The notes beneath the pieces were generated by a model. It searched no databases. It saw nothing but the letters and a program-made list of their open reading frames with translations, and was not told the origin of the DNA. Of a stretch of 5,038 nucleotides of DNA, positions 1-5,038 are shown piece by piece (positions within the stretch are counted from its first letter, which is position 1; each line of letters begins with the position of its first letter). The position numbers and the translations under genes are program-made. The DNA comes from an uncultured Rhodospirillaceae bacterium (GTDB taxonomy: Bacteria > Pseudomonadota > Alphaproteobacteria > Rhodospirillales > UBA2165). The stretch spans positions 1-5,038 of the forward strand of contig CAJWIB010000219.1 of the NCBI GenBank assembly GCA_913041095.1. The letters are read 5' to 3'.

Positions 1-78
1 GAGGAAGTAACTGTTGAGCAATCTCCAGCTGAGGAATCTTCGCCTGAAGCCAAAGTAGAGGAAGCAACTGTTGAGGAA
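1..78 (+). repeat. Imperfect 21-bp direct repeat in the S2 tail, 57-bp period
   Basis: Bases 1-21 and 58-78 match at 19 of 21 positions and encode EEVTVEQ and EEATVEE, a period of 19 codons. The bases between the two copies show no further clear repetition. The first copy starts at the window edge, so more copies could lie upstream. It suggests that the acidic tail grew by in-frame duplication, but low-complexity Glu/Val/Thr coding could also give such a match. Confidence 0.6.
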
Positions 79-129
79 ACTGCTGCAGAAATACCGGTAG
101 AAGAACCGGAGCAACCAGCAACATCTTAA
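1..129 (+). CDS. rpsB: 30S ribosomal protein S2, C-terminal acidic tail (partial, 5' end outside window)
   Basis: The window opens inside a reading frame that runs 42 codons to TAA at 127-129. The visible peptide is low-complexity and strongly acidic: 14 Glu, 5 Pro, many Ala/Val/Thr and only one Lys. No folded S2 domain is in view, so the identity rests on context (rpsB is almost always directly upstream of tsf) and on the known Glu/Ala/Pro-rich C-terminal extensions of alphaproteobacterial S2. S2 sits on the solvent side of the 30S subunit and is needed for mRNA binding with S1; the tail would be expected to be disordered and surface exposed, with no established role. It contains an internal imperfect repeat (EEVTVEQ, then EEATVEE). 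A different acidic-tailed protein cannot be excluded from this fragment alone. Confidence 0.85.
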   Translation, partial: EEVTVEQSPAEESSPEAKVEEATVEETAAEIPVEEPEQPATS

Positions 130-165
130 TTAGTGAAGGTTTCCAAACAGATACGATTTTTACAT

Positions 166-170
166 AGGGG
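166..170 (+). promoter_or_regulatory. Ribosome binding site of tsf
   Basis: AGGGG lies six bases before the ATG at 177, good Shine-Dalgarno spacing. It supports this start, which also gives the expected EF-Ts N-terminus. The 47-bp rpsB-tsf gap shows no convincing promoter or terminator, so the two genes are probably co-transcribed. Confidence 0.7.
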
Positions 171-176
171 TATATT

Positions 177-1100
177 ATGGTAGAGATTACTGCTGCTCTC
201 GTTAAATCACTGAGAGAAAAAACCGGCGCTGGCATGATGGATTGCAAAAAAGCGTTGACTGAAAATGGCGGCCATATGGAAGCATCGGTCGATTGGCTGC
301 GTTCACAAGGTCTTGCTGCGGCAGCTAAAAAGGCCGGCCGGGCTGCATCGGAAGGTTTAGTTGGTATTGCGAGTAACGGTACTAAAGGTGCTGTCGTTGA
401 ACTAAATGTTGAAACTGACTTTGTCGCCCGTAATGAATCGTTCCAGGATTTTGTTGAATCACTTGTTCAAATTGCATTGGCTGGTGATGGTGATGTTGAG
501 GCTTTAAAAGCAGCCGATCATCCGGCCGGAGAAAATGTCACGGAACAACTTACTCAACTTATTTCGACGATTGGTGAGAACATGGATTTGCGCCGCAGTG
601 CCGTCTTGGAAGTCGAAAACGGTGTGGTATCCACCTATGTACATAATGCGATGAAACCGGGTCTCGGTAAAATCGGTGTTTTGGTCGCTCTGGAATCAAC
701 AGCTGATGCCATTGCGGTAGGAGCCTTAGGCAAACAAATCGCCATGCATGTTGCGGCTTCGAGCCCGCTTGCTTTGACACGCGATGATGTTGATGCCGAC
801 GATCTTGAACGCGAACGCAATATCTTGATTGAACAGGCTAGAGATTCCGGCAAGCCTGAAGAAATTATTGAAAAAATGGTTGAAGGCCGACTGCGTAAAT
901 ATTACGAAGAAATATGTCTGCTGGAGCAAACCTATGTTATCGACACCGATAACAATGTCGAGAAAGCAGTTGAATCGGCTGCAAAAGAAATTGGCGCTCC
1001 CGTTAGCATTAAAGGCTTCGTTCGATTCGCACTCGGTGAAGGTGTTGAAAAAGAAGAAGATTTTGCTACCGAAGTGGCAGCTGTTGCTGGTGGCTCCTAA
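177..1100 (+). CDS. tsf: Elongation factor Ts
   Basis: EF-Ts is the cytoplasmic guanine nucleotide exchange factor for EF-Tu; it releases GDP so that EF-Tu can reload with GTP and aminoacyl-tRNA. The 307-aa product is full length (E. coli 283; alphaproteobacterial forms are often ~305). Residues 1-50 form the N-terminal UBA-like domain with EF-Ts signature 1 at 12-27 (LREKTGAGMMDCKKAL). Signature 2 is at 75-85 and carries the TDFV motif (80-83), whose Asp-Phe pair intrudes near the EF-Tu nucleotide/Mg site. The core and coiled-coil parts follow, with the conserved KYYEEICLLEQ segment near residue 240. It lies 47 bp after rpsB, the usual pairing. No frameshift or missing motif is seen. The 142-aa ORF in another frame at 829-1257 is a shadow. 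Confidence 0.99.
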   Translation: MVEITAALVKSLREKTGAGMMDCKKALTENGGHMEASVDWLRSQGLAAAAKKAGRAASEGLVGIASNGTKGAVVELNVETDFVARNESFQDFVESLVQIALAGDGDVEALKAADHPAGENVTEQLTQLISTIGENMDLRRSAVLEVENGVVSTYVHNAMKPGLGKIGVLVALESTADAIAVGALGKQIAMHVAASSPLALTRDDVDADDLERERNILIEQARDSGKPEEIIEKMVEGRLRKYYEEICLLEQTYVIDTDNNVEKAVESAAKEIGAPVSIKGFVRFALGEGVEKEEDFATEVAAVAGGS

Positions 1101-1118
1101 GGGTAAAATTCAAGAGAA

Positions 1119-1146
1119 ACTCGGGGATAATTGTGATTTCCCGAGT
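1119..1146 (+). other. Stem-loop downstream of tsf (possible weak terminator or mRNA 3'-end stabiliser)
   Basis: ACTCGGG at 1119-1125 is perfectly complementary to CCCGAGT at 1140-1146. A G-U and an A-U pair extend the stem to nine pairs around a 10-nt AT-rich loop. It begins 18 bp after the tsf stop. There is no U-tract directly after it; the nearest is TTTT at 1156-1159, about ten bases further on, so it is not a canonical intrinsic terminator. It could end or protect the rpsB-tsf transcript, with partial readthrough into pyrH. Confidence 0.5.
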
Positions 1147-1167
1147 AACCAGAACTTTTCACACTTC

Positions 1168-1176
1168 TGCTATAAT
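1168..1176 (+). promoter_or_regulatory. Extended -10 promoter element upstream of pyrH
   Basis: TGCTATAAT combines a perfect -10 hexamer (1171-1176) with the TGn extension. The -35 region at 17-bp spacing (1148-1153, ACCAGA) is poor, as expected if the extended -10 compensates. Transcription would start near 1182-1183, giving a leader of about 91 nt before the pyrH ATG. Its place after a stem-loop, in the only sizeable gap of the window, supports a separate start for the pyrH-frr-uppS-cdsA-dxr block. The start site is inferred. Confidence 0.55.
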
Positions 1177-1215
1177 TTACCACGATTTTCTGGTGTATGC
1201 TCAACTGTAATTCGA

Positions 1216-1255
1216 CCGTTACAACGGGCCAGAGTTGTGCCTGAAATTAGCCGTT
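1216..1255 (+). other. pyrH leader segment with competing short hairpins
   Basis: Three pairings of five base pairs share bases and cannot all form together: CCGTT 1216-1220 with AACGG 1223-1227 (only four pairs plus a four-base loop are sterically likely), ACAAC 1221-1225 with GTTGT 1234-1238, and AACGG 1223-1227 with a second CCGTT at 1251-1255. The last copy abuts the Shine-Dalgarno at 1256-1261, so alternative folding could affect access to it. Stems this short arise often by chance, and no known riboswitch class is recognised. Confidence 0.25.
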
Positions 1256-1261
1256 AAAGGA
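1256..1261 (+). promoter_or_regulatory. Probable ribosome binding site of pyrH
   Basis: AAAGGA precedes the ATG at 1274 by 12 bases, somewhat longer than ideal. It is still the only purine-rich SD-like sequence close to that start. It lies inside the reading frame that could start at the TTG at 1235, which argues against the TTG start. Confidence 0.5.
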
Positions 1262-1273
1262 ATTTTATACTTC

Positions 1274-2002
1274 ATGCCCAAATCCACAATTTATAAACGA
1301 GTTCTACTAAAACTGTCCGGCGAGGGCTTAATGGGCGAACAGGACTTCGGGTTTGAACCAGCGGCGATGGGGCGCATTGCCAGTGAGGTCAAAGCCGTTT
1401 GTGACATGGGAGTTCAAGTTTGCCTCGTTATCGGAGGAGGTAATATTTTCCGAGGACTTAAAGGCGTCGCCTCAGGATTGGAACGCTCAAGCGCGGATCA
1501 TATGGGTATGTTGGCAACGGTTATGAATGCCTTGGGTGTGCAATCTGTTTTGGAGAAAATGGATGTTGCCACTCGCGTCTTATCGGCAATCCCGATAACC
1601 ACCATGTGTGAACCTTATATTCGCCGCCGCGCCTTGCGACATATGGAAAAAGGCCGGGTCGTCATATTTGCTGCTGGTACCGGCAATCCGTTCTTTACCA
1701 CTGATACTGCTGCCGCGTTGCGAGCAGCTGAAATGAACTGCGATGCTTTGTTGAAAGGTACTCAAGTAGATGGCGTTTACAGCGATGATCCTAAATTGGT
1801 TGTAGATGCCGAGCGGTTCGATAGGTTATCTTACCGTGATGTTTTAACTCATGATTTGAAAGTCATCGATGCATCAGCAATCTCGCTATGCCGGGAAAAC
1901 AATATTCCTATTATTGTTTTCTCTATTCATTCGACAGGCGCGTTTGCTGATGTTATGACGGGCAAAGGTAAGTCGACAATTATTGGCGAAGGGGAGGAGT
2001 AA
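1274..2002 (+). CDS. pyrH: UMP kinase (uridylate kinase)
   Basis: This enzyme phosphorylates UMP to UDP with ATP, a key step toward UTP and CTP; it is a hexameric cytoplasmic protein of the amino acid kinase fold, unrelated to eukaryotic UMP/CMP kinases. From the ATG at 1274 the product is 242 aa (E. coli 241). Motifs seen: KLSGE at 13-17 (phosphate-binding Lys and Gly), GGGNIFRG at 54-61, DHMGMLATVMNAL at 75-87 (UMP side), AGTGNPFFTTD at 134-144 and KGTQVDGVYSDDP at 161-173 (ATP side). The frame could begin at a TTG at 1235, adding 13 residues, but the ATG matches family length and has an SD-like AAAGGA upstream. The gene is preceded by a likely promoter and its stop directly abuts frr. In E. 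coli PyrH is inhibited by UTP and activated by GTP; that regulation cannot be read from the sequence here. Confidence 0.98.
   Translation: MPKSTIYKRVLLKLSGEGLMGEQDFGFEPAAMGRIASEVKAVCDMGVQVCLVIGGGNIFRGLKGVASGLERSSADHMGMLATVMNALGVQSVLEKMDVATRVLSAIPITTMCEPYIRRRALRHMEKGRVVIFAAGTGNPFFTTDTAAALRAAEMNCDALLKGTQVDGVYSDDPKLVVDAERFDRLSYRDVLTHDLKVIDASAISLCRENNIPIIVFSIHSTGAFADVMTGKGKSTIIGEGEE
1993..1997 (+). promoter_or_regulatory. Strong Shine-Dalgarno of frr inside the pyrH 3' end
   Basis: GGAGG, within the purine run 1991-1999, lies five bases before the frr ATG. The same bases encode the last Gly-Glu-Glu of PyrH. Together with the TAAATG junction it points to translational coupling of frr to pyrH. Confidence 0.85.
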
Positions 2003-2563
2003 ATGGATTTTCAAGCGCAAAAGAAAGATATCCAGCGCCGCATGGAAGGCGCTTTAGATGTGCTGCACCGGGAATTTGGCGGACTTCGCACCGGGCGGGC
2101 TTCAACCAGTTTATTAAACCCTTTAACTGTTGACGCTTATGGCCAGCAATTACCGATAAACCAAGTTGGCACAGTTGGTGTTCCCGAGCCCAGAATGCTG
2201 ACGGTGCAGGTTTGGGACAAAGGGTTGGTTACTAGCGTGGAGAAGGCTATCCGTGAATCTGGTCTTGGATTGAATCCGGCGTCGGATGGACAATTAGTGC
2301 GTATTCCAATCCCTCCGCTCAACGAGGAACGGCGGGCGGAGATAGCAAAAATCGCCGGTAAATATGCCGAAGAGACTCGCGTAGCTGTCCGGAATGTGCG
2401 CCGACATACCATGGATGATCTGAAAAAAGCTGAAAAAGATGGTGATATTTCGAAAGACGAACACCACGATTATGAAGTTGAAACCCAAAAGCTTACAGAC
2501 GAGTACGTTAAGAAAATTGACGAAGCGTATCATAATAAAGAACAAGAAATCATGCAGGTCTAA
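2003..2563 (+). CDS. frr: Ribosome recycling factor
   Basis: RRF acts with EF-G (and IF3) to split the post-termination ribosome so that subunits can be reused. The product is 186 aa (E. coli 185), so it is full length. It shows the two-domain plan: helical-bundle domain I from residues ~1-29 and ~106-186, with beta domain II (~30-105) inserted. Conserved features are LRTGRAS at 28-34 at the first hinge, the second hinge and following helix IPIPPLNEERR at 101-111, the basic RVAVRNVRR segment at 126-134 that contacts 23S rRNA, and the C-terminal QKLTDEYVKKIDE helix with a terminal KEQEIMQV. The ATG directly follows the pyrH stop with no spacer and has a strong SD. pyrH-frr adjacency is widespread in bacteria. 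Confidence 0.98.
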   Translation: MDFQAQKKDIQRRMEGALDVLHREFGGLRTGRASTSLLNPLTVDAYGQQLPINQVGTVGVPEPRMLTVQVWDKGLVTSVEKAIRESGLGLNPASDGQLVRIPIPPLNEERRAEIAKIAGKYAEETRVAVRNVRRHTMDDLKKAEKDGDISKDEHHDYEVETQKLTDEYVKKIDEAYHNKEQEIMQV

Positions 2564-2576
2564 CTAGTGGATTGTA

Positions 2577-2582
2577 TATAAT
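2577..2582 (+). promoter_or_regulatory. Candidate -10 hexamer immediately before uppS
   Basis: TATAAT stands in the 28-bp frr-uppS gap, only nine bases before the uppS ATG. A start from it would give a leaderless or nearly leaderless uppS mRNA. No -35 match is seen at normal spacing (2554-2559, TGCAGG), and AT-rich gaps often hold such hexamers by chance. Confidence 0.25.
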
Positions 2583-2591
2583 TAAGTAAGC

Positions 2592-3326
2592 ATGGAAATT
2601 GATTCGACCCCAGGTTACGACGATTTAAACGTACCGACGCATGTTGCCATTATTATGGATGGTAATGGACGCTGGGCTAAAGCACGTGGCTTGCCTAGGG
2701 TGGCTGGGCATCAACGGGGTGCCGATTCGGTGCGCGTTGCCATCGAAAGCGCCATCAAATATGGCGTACGTTATTTAACACTTTACAGTTTTTCCTCAGA
2801 AAATTGGAAACGACCGGCCGATGAAGTTGGCGACTTGATGGGGCTACTCAGGCGTTATCTTAGAAATGAAATTAACGAGCTGCATCAAAACGGCGTCCGC
2901 TTAAGAGTGATTGGCGAGCGCTCTGATTTGAGTTCTGATATTGTTGGTCTAATTGAAGAATGCGAAAAGCGAACATCTGGCAACACGTGTCTCGATCTAA
3001 TTATTGCCCTTAGTTACGGGGGGCGGATGGAAATCGTTAATGCTGTGAAGGCGATTGTTGAAATGTCCGTTACCGGCGACTTGTCGCAAGATCAGATTAA
3101 TGAAAACTTACTTGAAAGTTATCTTGATACTTCCGGCATACCAGATCCCGATTTACTGATTCGCACCAGCGGCGAAAAAAGAATTAGTAATTTTCTACTT
3201 TGGCAGATGGCCTATGCTGAATTCATTTTTCTTGATACCTTGTGGCCGGATTTTAAAGAAAAAGATTTTACTTTCGCTATTTCAGAATTTGGCCGTCGGG
3301 AAAGACGGTTTGGCGCAACTGATTAA
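2592..3326 (+). CDS. uppS: Undecaprenyl diphosphate synthase (cis-prenyltransferase)
   Basis: UppS condenses isopentenyl diphosphate units onto farnesyl diphosphate in cis to give C55 undecaprenyl diphosphate, the carrier for peptidoglycan and other envelope glycans. The product is 244 aa (E. coli 253). Residues equivalent to known E. coli ones are present with an offset of three: D23 in IMDGNGRWA (21-29, pyrophosphate-binding Asp26), H40, the SSENWKRP stretch at 68-75 with N71, W72 and R74, and the IPP-binding block at 184-205 with R191, R197 and S199, followed by E210. The ATG at 2592 has only a weak purine tract (AAGTAAG, 2584-2590) upstream. It is preferred because the next ATG, inside IIMDGN, would cut into the active site. 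It lies 28 bp after frr, and cdsA follows. No anomaly is seen in the active site. Confidence 0.97.
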   Translation: MEIDSTPGYDDLNVPTHVAIIMDGNGRWAKARGLPRVAGHQRGADSVRVAIESAIKYGVRYLTLYSFSSENWKRPADEVGDLMGLLRRYLRNEINELHQNGVRLRVIGERSDLSSDIVGLIEECEKRTSGNTCLDLIIALSYGGRMEIVNAVKAIVEMSVTGDLSQDQINENLLESYLDTSGIPDPDLLIRTSGEKRISNFLLWQMAYAEFIFLDTLWPDFKEKDFTFAISEFGRRERRFGATD

Positions 3327-3350
3327 ATGTTAGCAGCCTGGTTTTTTTGA
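3327..3350 (+). other. Seven-codon mini-ORF between uppS and cdsA with a T7 run
   Basis: An ATG touches the uppS stop (TAAATG, the same arrangement as pyrH-frr) and reads MLAAWFF before TGA at 3348-3350, four bases ahead of the cdsA ATG. The last two Phe codons and the first T of the TGA make a run of seven T (3342-3348). Loss of one T, by slippage or as a sequencing error, would join this ATG in frame to cdsA. It may be a coupling cistron for cdsA, which has no Shine-Dalgarno, or it may be chance. Confidence 0.35.
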
Positions 3351-3354
3351 TCCC

Positions 3355-4020
3355 ATGTTAACTCGTATCCTTTCAGCGCTGGTCATGGCACCGCTTGCAT
3401 TTGCCGCAATTTGGTTTGGCTTCCCATATTTTGAGTTCATGGTTAGTGTCGTTGGTGTATTGGCGGCCCTAGAATGGCAGCGGCTTATCAGCAGTAATGG
3501 TCCGCAACCGCAGAGTTGGGTTTGGCTGATCGCCGGCGCATTATATATTTTATTACCTTGCTTGATTTTAATTTGGTTACGCGGCATTGATAACCAGGGA
3601 CGGCAAATTATTATTTGGTTGTTTGCTGTGATTTGGGCGTCCGATATCGGCGCTTATTTTTCTGGCAAGTCCATTGGTGGCCAGAAAATGGCTCCAATAA
3701 TCAGCCCAAATAAAACTTGGGCAGGTTTTATTGGTGGATTAGTTTTGGCCTGTGTAACAGGCTTAATTTTGAACAACTGCACTGAGCCGTCATTTGAAAC
3801 CAGTGAAATAATCCTTGCCAGTATAATTCTATCTATCATCGGTCAATTTGGGGATCTTTTAGAATCTTGGGTTAAAAGAACATTTCAAGTAAAGGAATCT
3901 GGCACGTTAATACCCGGACATGGTGGCGTTTTAGATCGAATAGATGCTATTCTGCTAGCAACACCCGCCGCCGGGTTAATTGTATTATTTTATGAAATTG
4001 GTGAAGTTCCATGGAAATGA
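3355..4020 (+). CDS. cdsA: Phosphatidate cytidylyltransferase (CDP-diglyceride synthase)
   Basis: CdsA is an inner-membrane enzyme that makes CDP-diacylglycerol from phosphatidic acid and CTP, the precursor of all major phospholipids. The product is 221 aa, shorter than E. coli CdsA (285), with fewer N-terminal membrane segments. Hydrophobic segments are visible near 5-40 (probably two), 55-75, 86-103, 124-140, 152-165 and 198-213. Conserved motifs are WASDIGAYFSGK at 94-105, SPNKTWAGFIGG at 117-128, GDLLES at 166-171 and the family signature at about 171-197, with K174-R175, PGHGG at 187-191 and DRID at 194-197. D167 and D194 are 27 apart, the same spacing as the two metal-site aspartates of the Thermotoga enzyme (219 and 246). 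The usual KD of the signature is KE here (K180-E181). No Shine-Dalgarno precedes the ATG, but the N-terminus MLTRILSALVMAPLA fits the family. The stop overlaps dxr. Confidence 0.95.
   Translation: MLTRILSALVMAPLAFAAIWFGFPYFEFMVSVVGVLAALEWQRLISSNGPQPQSWVWLIAGALYILLPCLILIWLRGIDNQGRQIIIWLFAVIWASDIGAYFSGKSIGGQKMAPIISPNKTWAGFIGGLVLACVTGLILNNCTEPSFETSEIILASIILSIIGQFGDLLESWVKRTFQVKESGTLIPGHGGVLDRIDAILLATPAAGLIVLFYEIGEVPWK
4000..4004 (+). promoter_or_regulatory. Possible ribosome binding site of dxr inside cdsA
   Basis: GGTGA matches the 3' half of the extended anti-SD complement AAGGAGGTGA. It lies six bases before the ATG at 4011 and twelve before the ATG at 4017. Its spacing slightly favours 4011, while the classic ATGA overlap favours 4017. 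Confidence 0.35.
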
Positions 4021-5038
4021 AGATTTCACCCGACTTAACAAACGTCACTCGCGCCAAACGCCGCGTAACGATTTTGGGCGCCACTGGTTCGGTCGGGTGT
4101 AATACATTGGATCTCATCAGAAATCAGCCAGATCAATTTGCAATTGAAGCACTGACTGGAAACAAAAATGTCGATCTTCTTATTAGCCAAGCCAAAGAAT
4201 TTACGCCCAAGTTAGCGGTCATTGGTGATGATGCTTTATATGGCGAGCTTAAAGATGGCTTAAGCGGAACTGATATTGCAGCGGCGTCTGGTCAAGCGGC
4301 GATGTTAGAGGCTGCTGATGTGCCTTCCGAAATAGTAATAGCCGGTATCGTCGGTGTTGCAGGTTTGGCGCCAACTTTAAAAGCTGCACAAAGAGGCGTA
4401 ATTATCGCTCTCGCAAATAAAGAATGTTTGGTTTGTGCGGGTGACTTTTTCTTAGACGAAATAGAACACAGCGGTGCAACTTTATTGCCGATTGATTCAG
4501 AACATAACGCAATTTTTCAGGTGTTTGACTTTGACCAAGCCGAGAATGTTGACCACCTGACATTAACTGCTTCGGGTGGCCCATTTCGGAATGCCTCACT
4601 CACTGAGATGTTAGCAGTGACACCAGAGCAGGCAGTTGTTCATCCGAATTGGGATATGGGAGCAAAAATCTCGGTAGATTCTGCCACAATGATGAATAAA
4701 GGCCTGGAACTCATCGAAGCATTCTACCTTTTTCCGGTGGAAGAAAAGCAAATAGATATTCTCATTCATCCGCAATCCGTAATTCACAGCATGGTGAGTT
4801 ACAAAGATGGTTCTGTATTAGCACAATTGGGTGCGCCGGACATGCGTACGCCGATTTCCTATGCGCTCGCATGGCCAGAGCGAATGGAAACGCCTGGTCG
4901 AAAACTCGATCTCGCACAAATTGGCAAGCTTACTTTTGAAGCGCCAGATCTAGAGCGCTTTCCAGCTCTAACATTAGCACGAGACACCTTGAAAGCAGGC
5001 GGCTCGCTGCCTACAATATTAAATGCAGCTAACGAAAT
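4017..5038 (+). CDS. dxr: 1-deoxy-D-xylulose 5-phosphate reductoisomerase (partial, 3' end outside window)
   Basis: Dxr (IspC) isomerises and reduces DXP to 2-C-methyl-D-erythritol 4-phosphate with NADPH and a divalent metal, the committed step of the MEP isoprenoid pathway and the target of fosmidomycin. The frame is open for 340 codons to the window edge, ending in LNAANE, so roughly the last 50-60 residues of the C-terminal helical domain are missing. Seen: Rossmann GATGSVG at 21-27, LANKECLV at 132-139, the metal-binding PIDSEHNAIFQ at 158-168 (D160, E162), TASGGPFR at 184-191, HPNWDMGAKISVDSATMMNKGLE at 209-231 (H209, S219, N227, K228, E231 as metal/phosphate ligands), HPQSVIHSMV at 251-260 and GAPDMRTPI at 272-280. 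The start at 4017 shares ATGA with the cdsA stop; an in-frame ATG at 4011 would add two residues. The overlap implies translational coupling. Relative to E. coli, the segment between the DSEHN and SGGPFR motifs is about ten residues shorter. Confidence 0.97.
   Translation, partial: MKISPDLTNVTRAKRRVTILGATGSVGCNTLDLIRNQPDQFAIEALTGNKNVDLLISQAKEFTPKLAVIGDDALYGELKDGLSGTDIAAASGQAAMLEAADVPSEIVIAGIVGVAGLAPTLKAAQRGVIIALANKECLVCAGDFFLDEIEHSGATLLPIDSEHNAIFQVFDFDQAENVDHLTLTASGGPFRNASLTEMLAVTPEQAVVHPNWDMGAKISVDSATMMNKGLELIEAFYLFPVEEKQIDILIHPQSVIHSMVSYKDGSVLAQLGAPDMRTPISYALAWPERMETPGRKLDLAQIGKLTFEAPDLERFPALTLARDTLKAGGSLPTILNAANE

Noticed and set aside
130..176. Promoter or terminator in the rpsB-tsf gap
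   Set aside because: Only a weak GTTT/AAAC inverted repeat and AT-rich bases are present; no convincing -10/-35 pair or stem with U-tract.
829..1257. 142-aa open frame overlapping the 3' half of tsf and the intergenic gap
   Set aside because: It lies in another frame over a clearly functional tsf, has no recognisable domain or SD, and its composition looks like a frame-shifted shadow.
1235..1273. TTG start that would extend PyrH by 13 residues
   Set aside because: The ATG at 1274 gives the family length and an SD-like sequence lies between the two; the added residues do not resemble PyrH N-termini.
2137..2545. Minus-strand open frames over frr
   Set aside because: They mirror codon structure of a well-supported + strand gene and carry no motif; the same holds for the minus-strand frames over tsf, pyrH, cdsA and dxr.
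3293..3348. Stem CCGTC/GACGG (3293-3308) followed by T7 as an intrinsic terminator after uppS
   Set aside because: The stem lies in uppS coding sequence more than 30 bases before the T run, and no GC-rich hairpin directly precedes the Ts.
1..5038. Mobile element, CRISPR, tRNA/rRNA, toxin-antitoxin or defence system
   Set aside because: All long frames are explained by a conserved housekeeping cluster in normal order, and no terminal inverted repeats, spaced arrays or tRNA-like folds were seen on either strand.

Overview
The window is a slice of a bacterial housekeeping cluster on the + strand: the 3' end of rpsB, then tsf, pyrH, frr, uppS, cdsA and the first ~340 codons of dxr. Every gene was recognised from family motifs, and no accessory, mobile, phage, defence or CRISPR element is visible. 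The best fit is an alphaproteobacterium of moderate GC. The order frr-uppS-cdsA-dxr differs from E. coli, where dxr sits between frr and uppS. The EF-Ts N-terminus, the length of EF-Ts (307 aa) and the Glu/Pro/Ala-rich extension on ribosomal protein S2 are typical of that class. The taxon is an inference; Firmicutes share the gene order, but the protein sequences do not look like theirs.

Layout: 1-129 is the acidic tail of S2 and 177-1100 is EF-Ts, the usual ribosomal protein/elongation factor pair. A 173-bp gap (1101-1273) separates this pair from the next block. It contains a GC-rich stem-loop just after tsf, an extended -10 promoter element (TGCTATAAT) and a ~90-nt leader with small competing hairpins. 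From pyrH on the genes are packed: pyrH and frr abut (TAAATG) with a strong Shine-Dalgarno inside the end of pyrH; uppS follows after 28 nt; cdsA follows after 28 nt that hold a seven-codon mini-ORF; cdsA and dxr overlap.

Functionally the cluster joins translation (S2, EF-Ts, ribosome recycling factor), pyrimidine nucleotide supply (UMP kinase, leading to the CTP that CdsA uses) and envelope lipid synthesis. Dxr makes MEP for isoprenoids, UppS turns isoprenoid diphosphates into the C55 carrier for peptidoglycan, and CdsA makes CDP-diacylglycerol for phospholipids.

I do not see a previously undescribed system here. The points worth a second look are small: a probable pyrH promoter and leader, a mini-ORF with a T7 run before an SD-less cdsA, a KD-to-KE change in the CdsA signature, a -10-like hexamer very close to the uppS start, and an internal repeat in the S2 tail.
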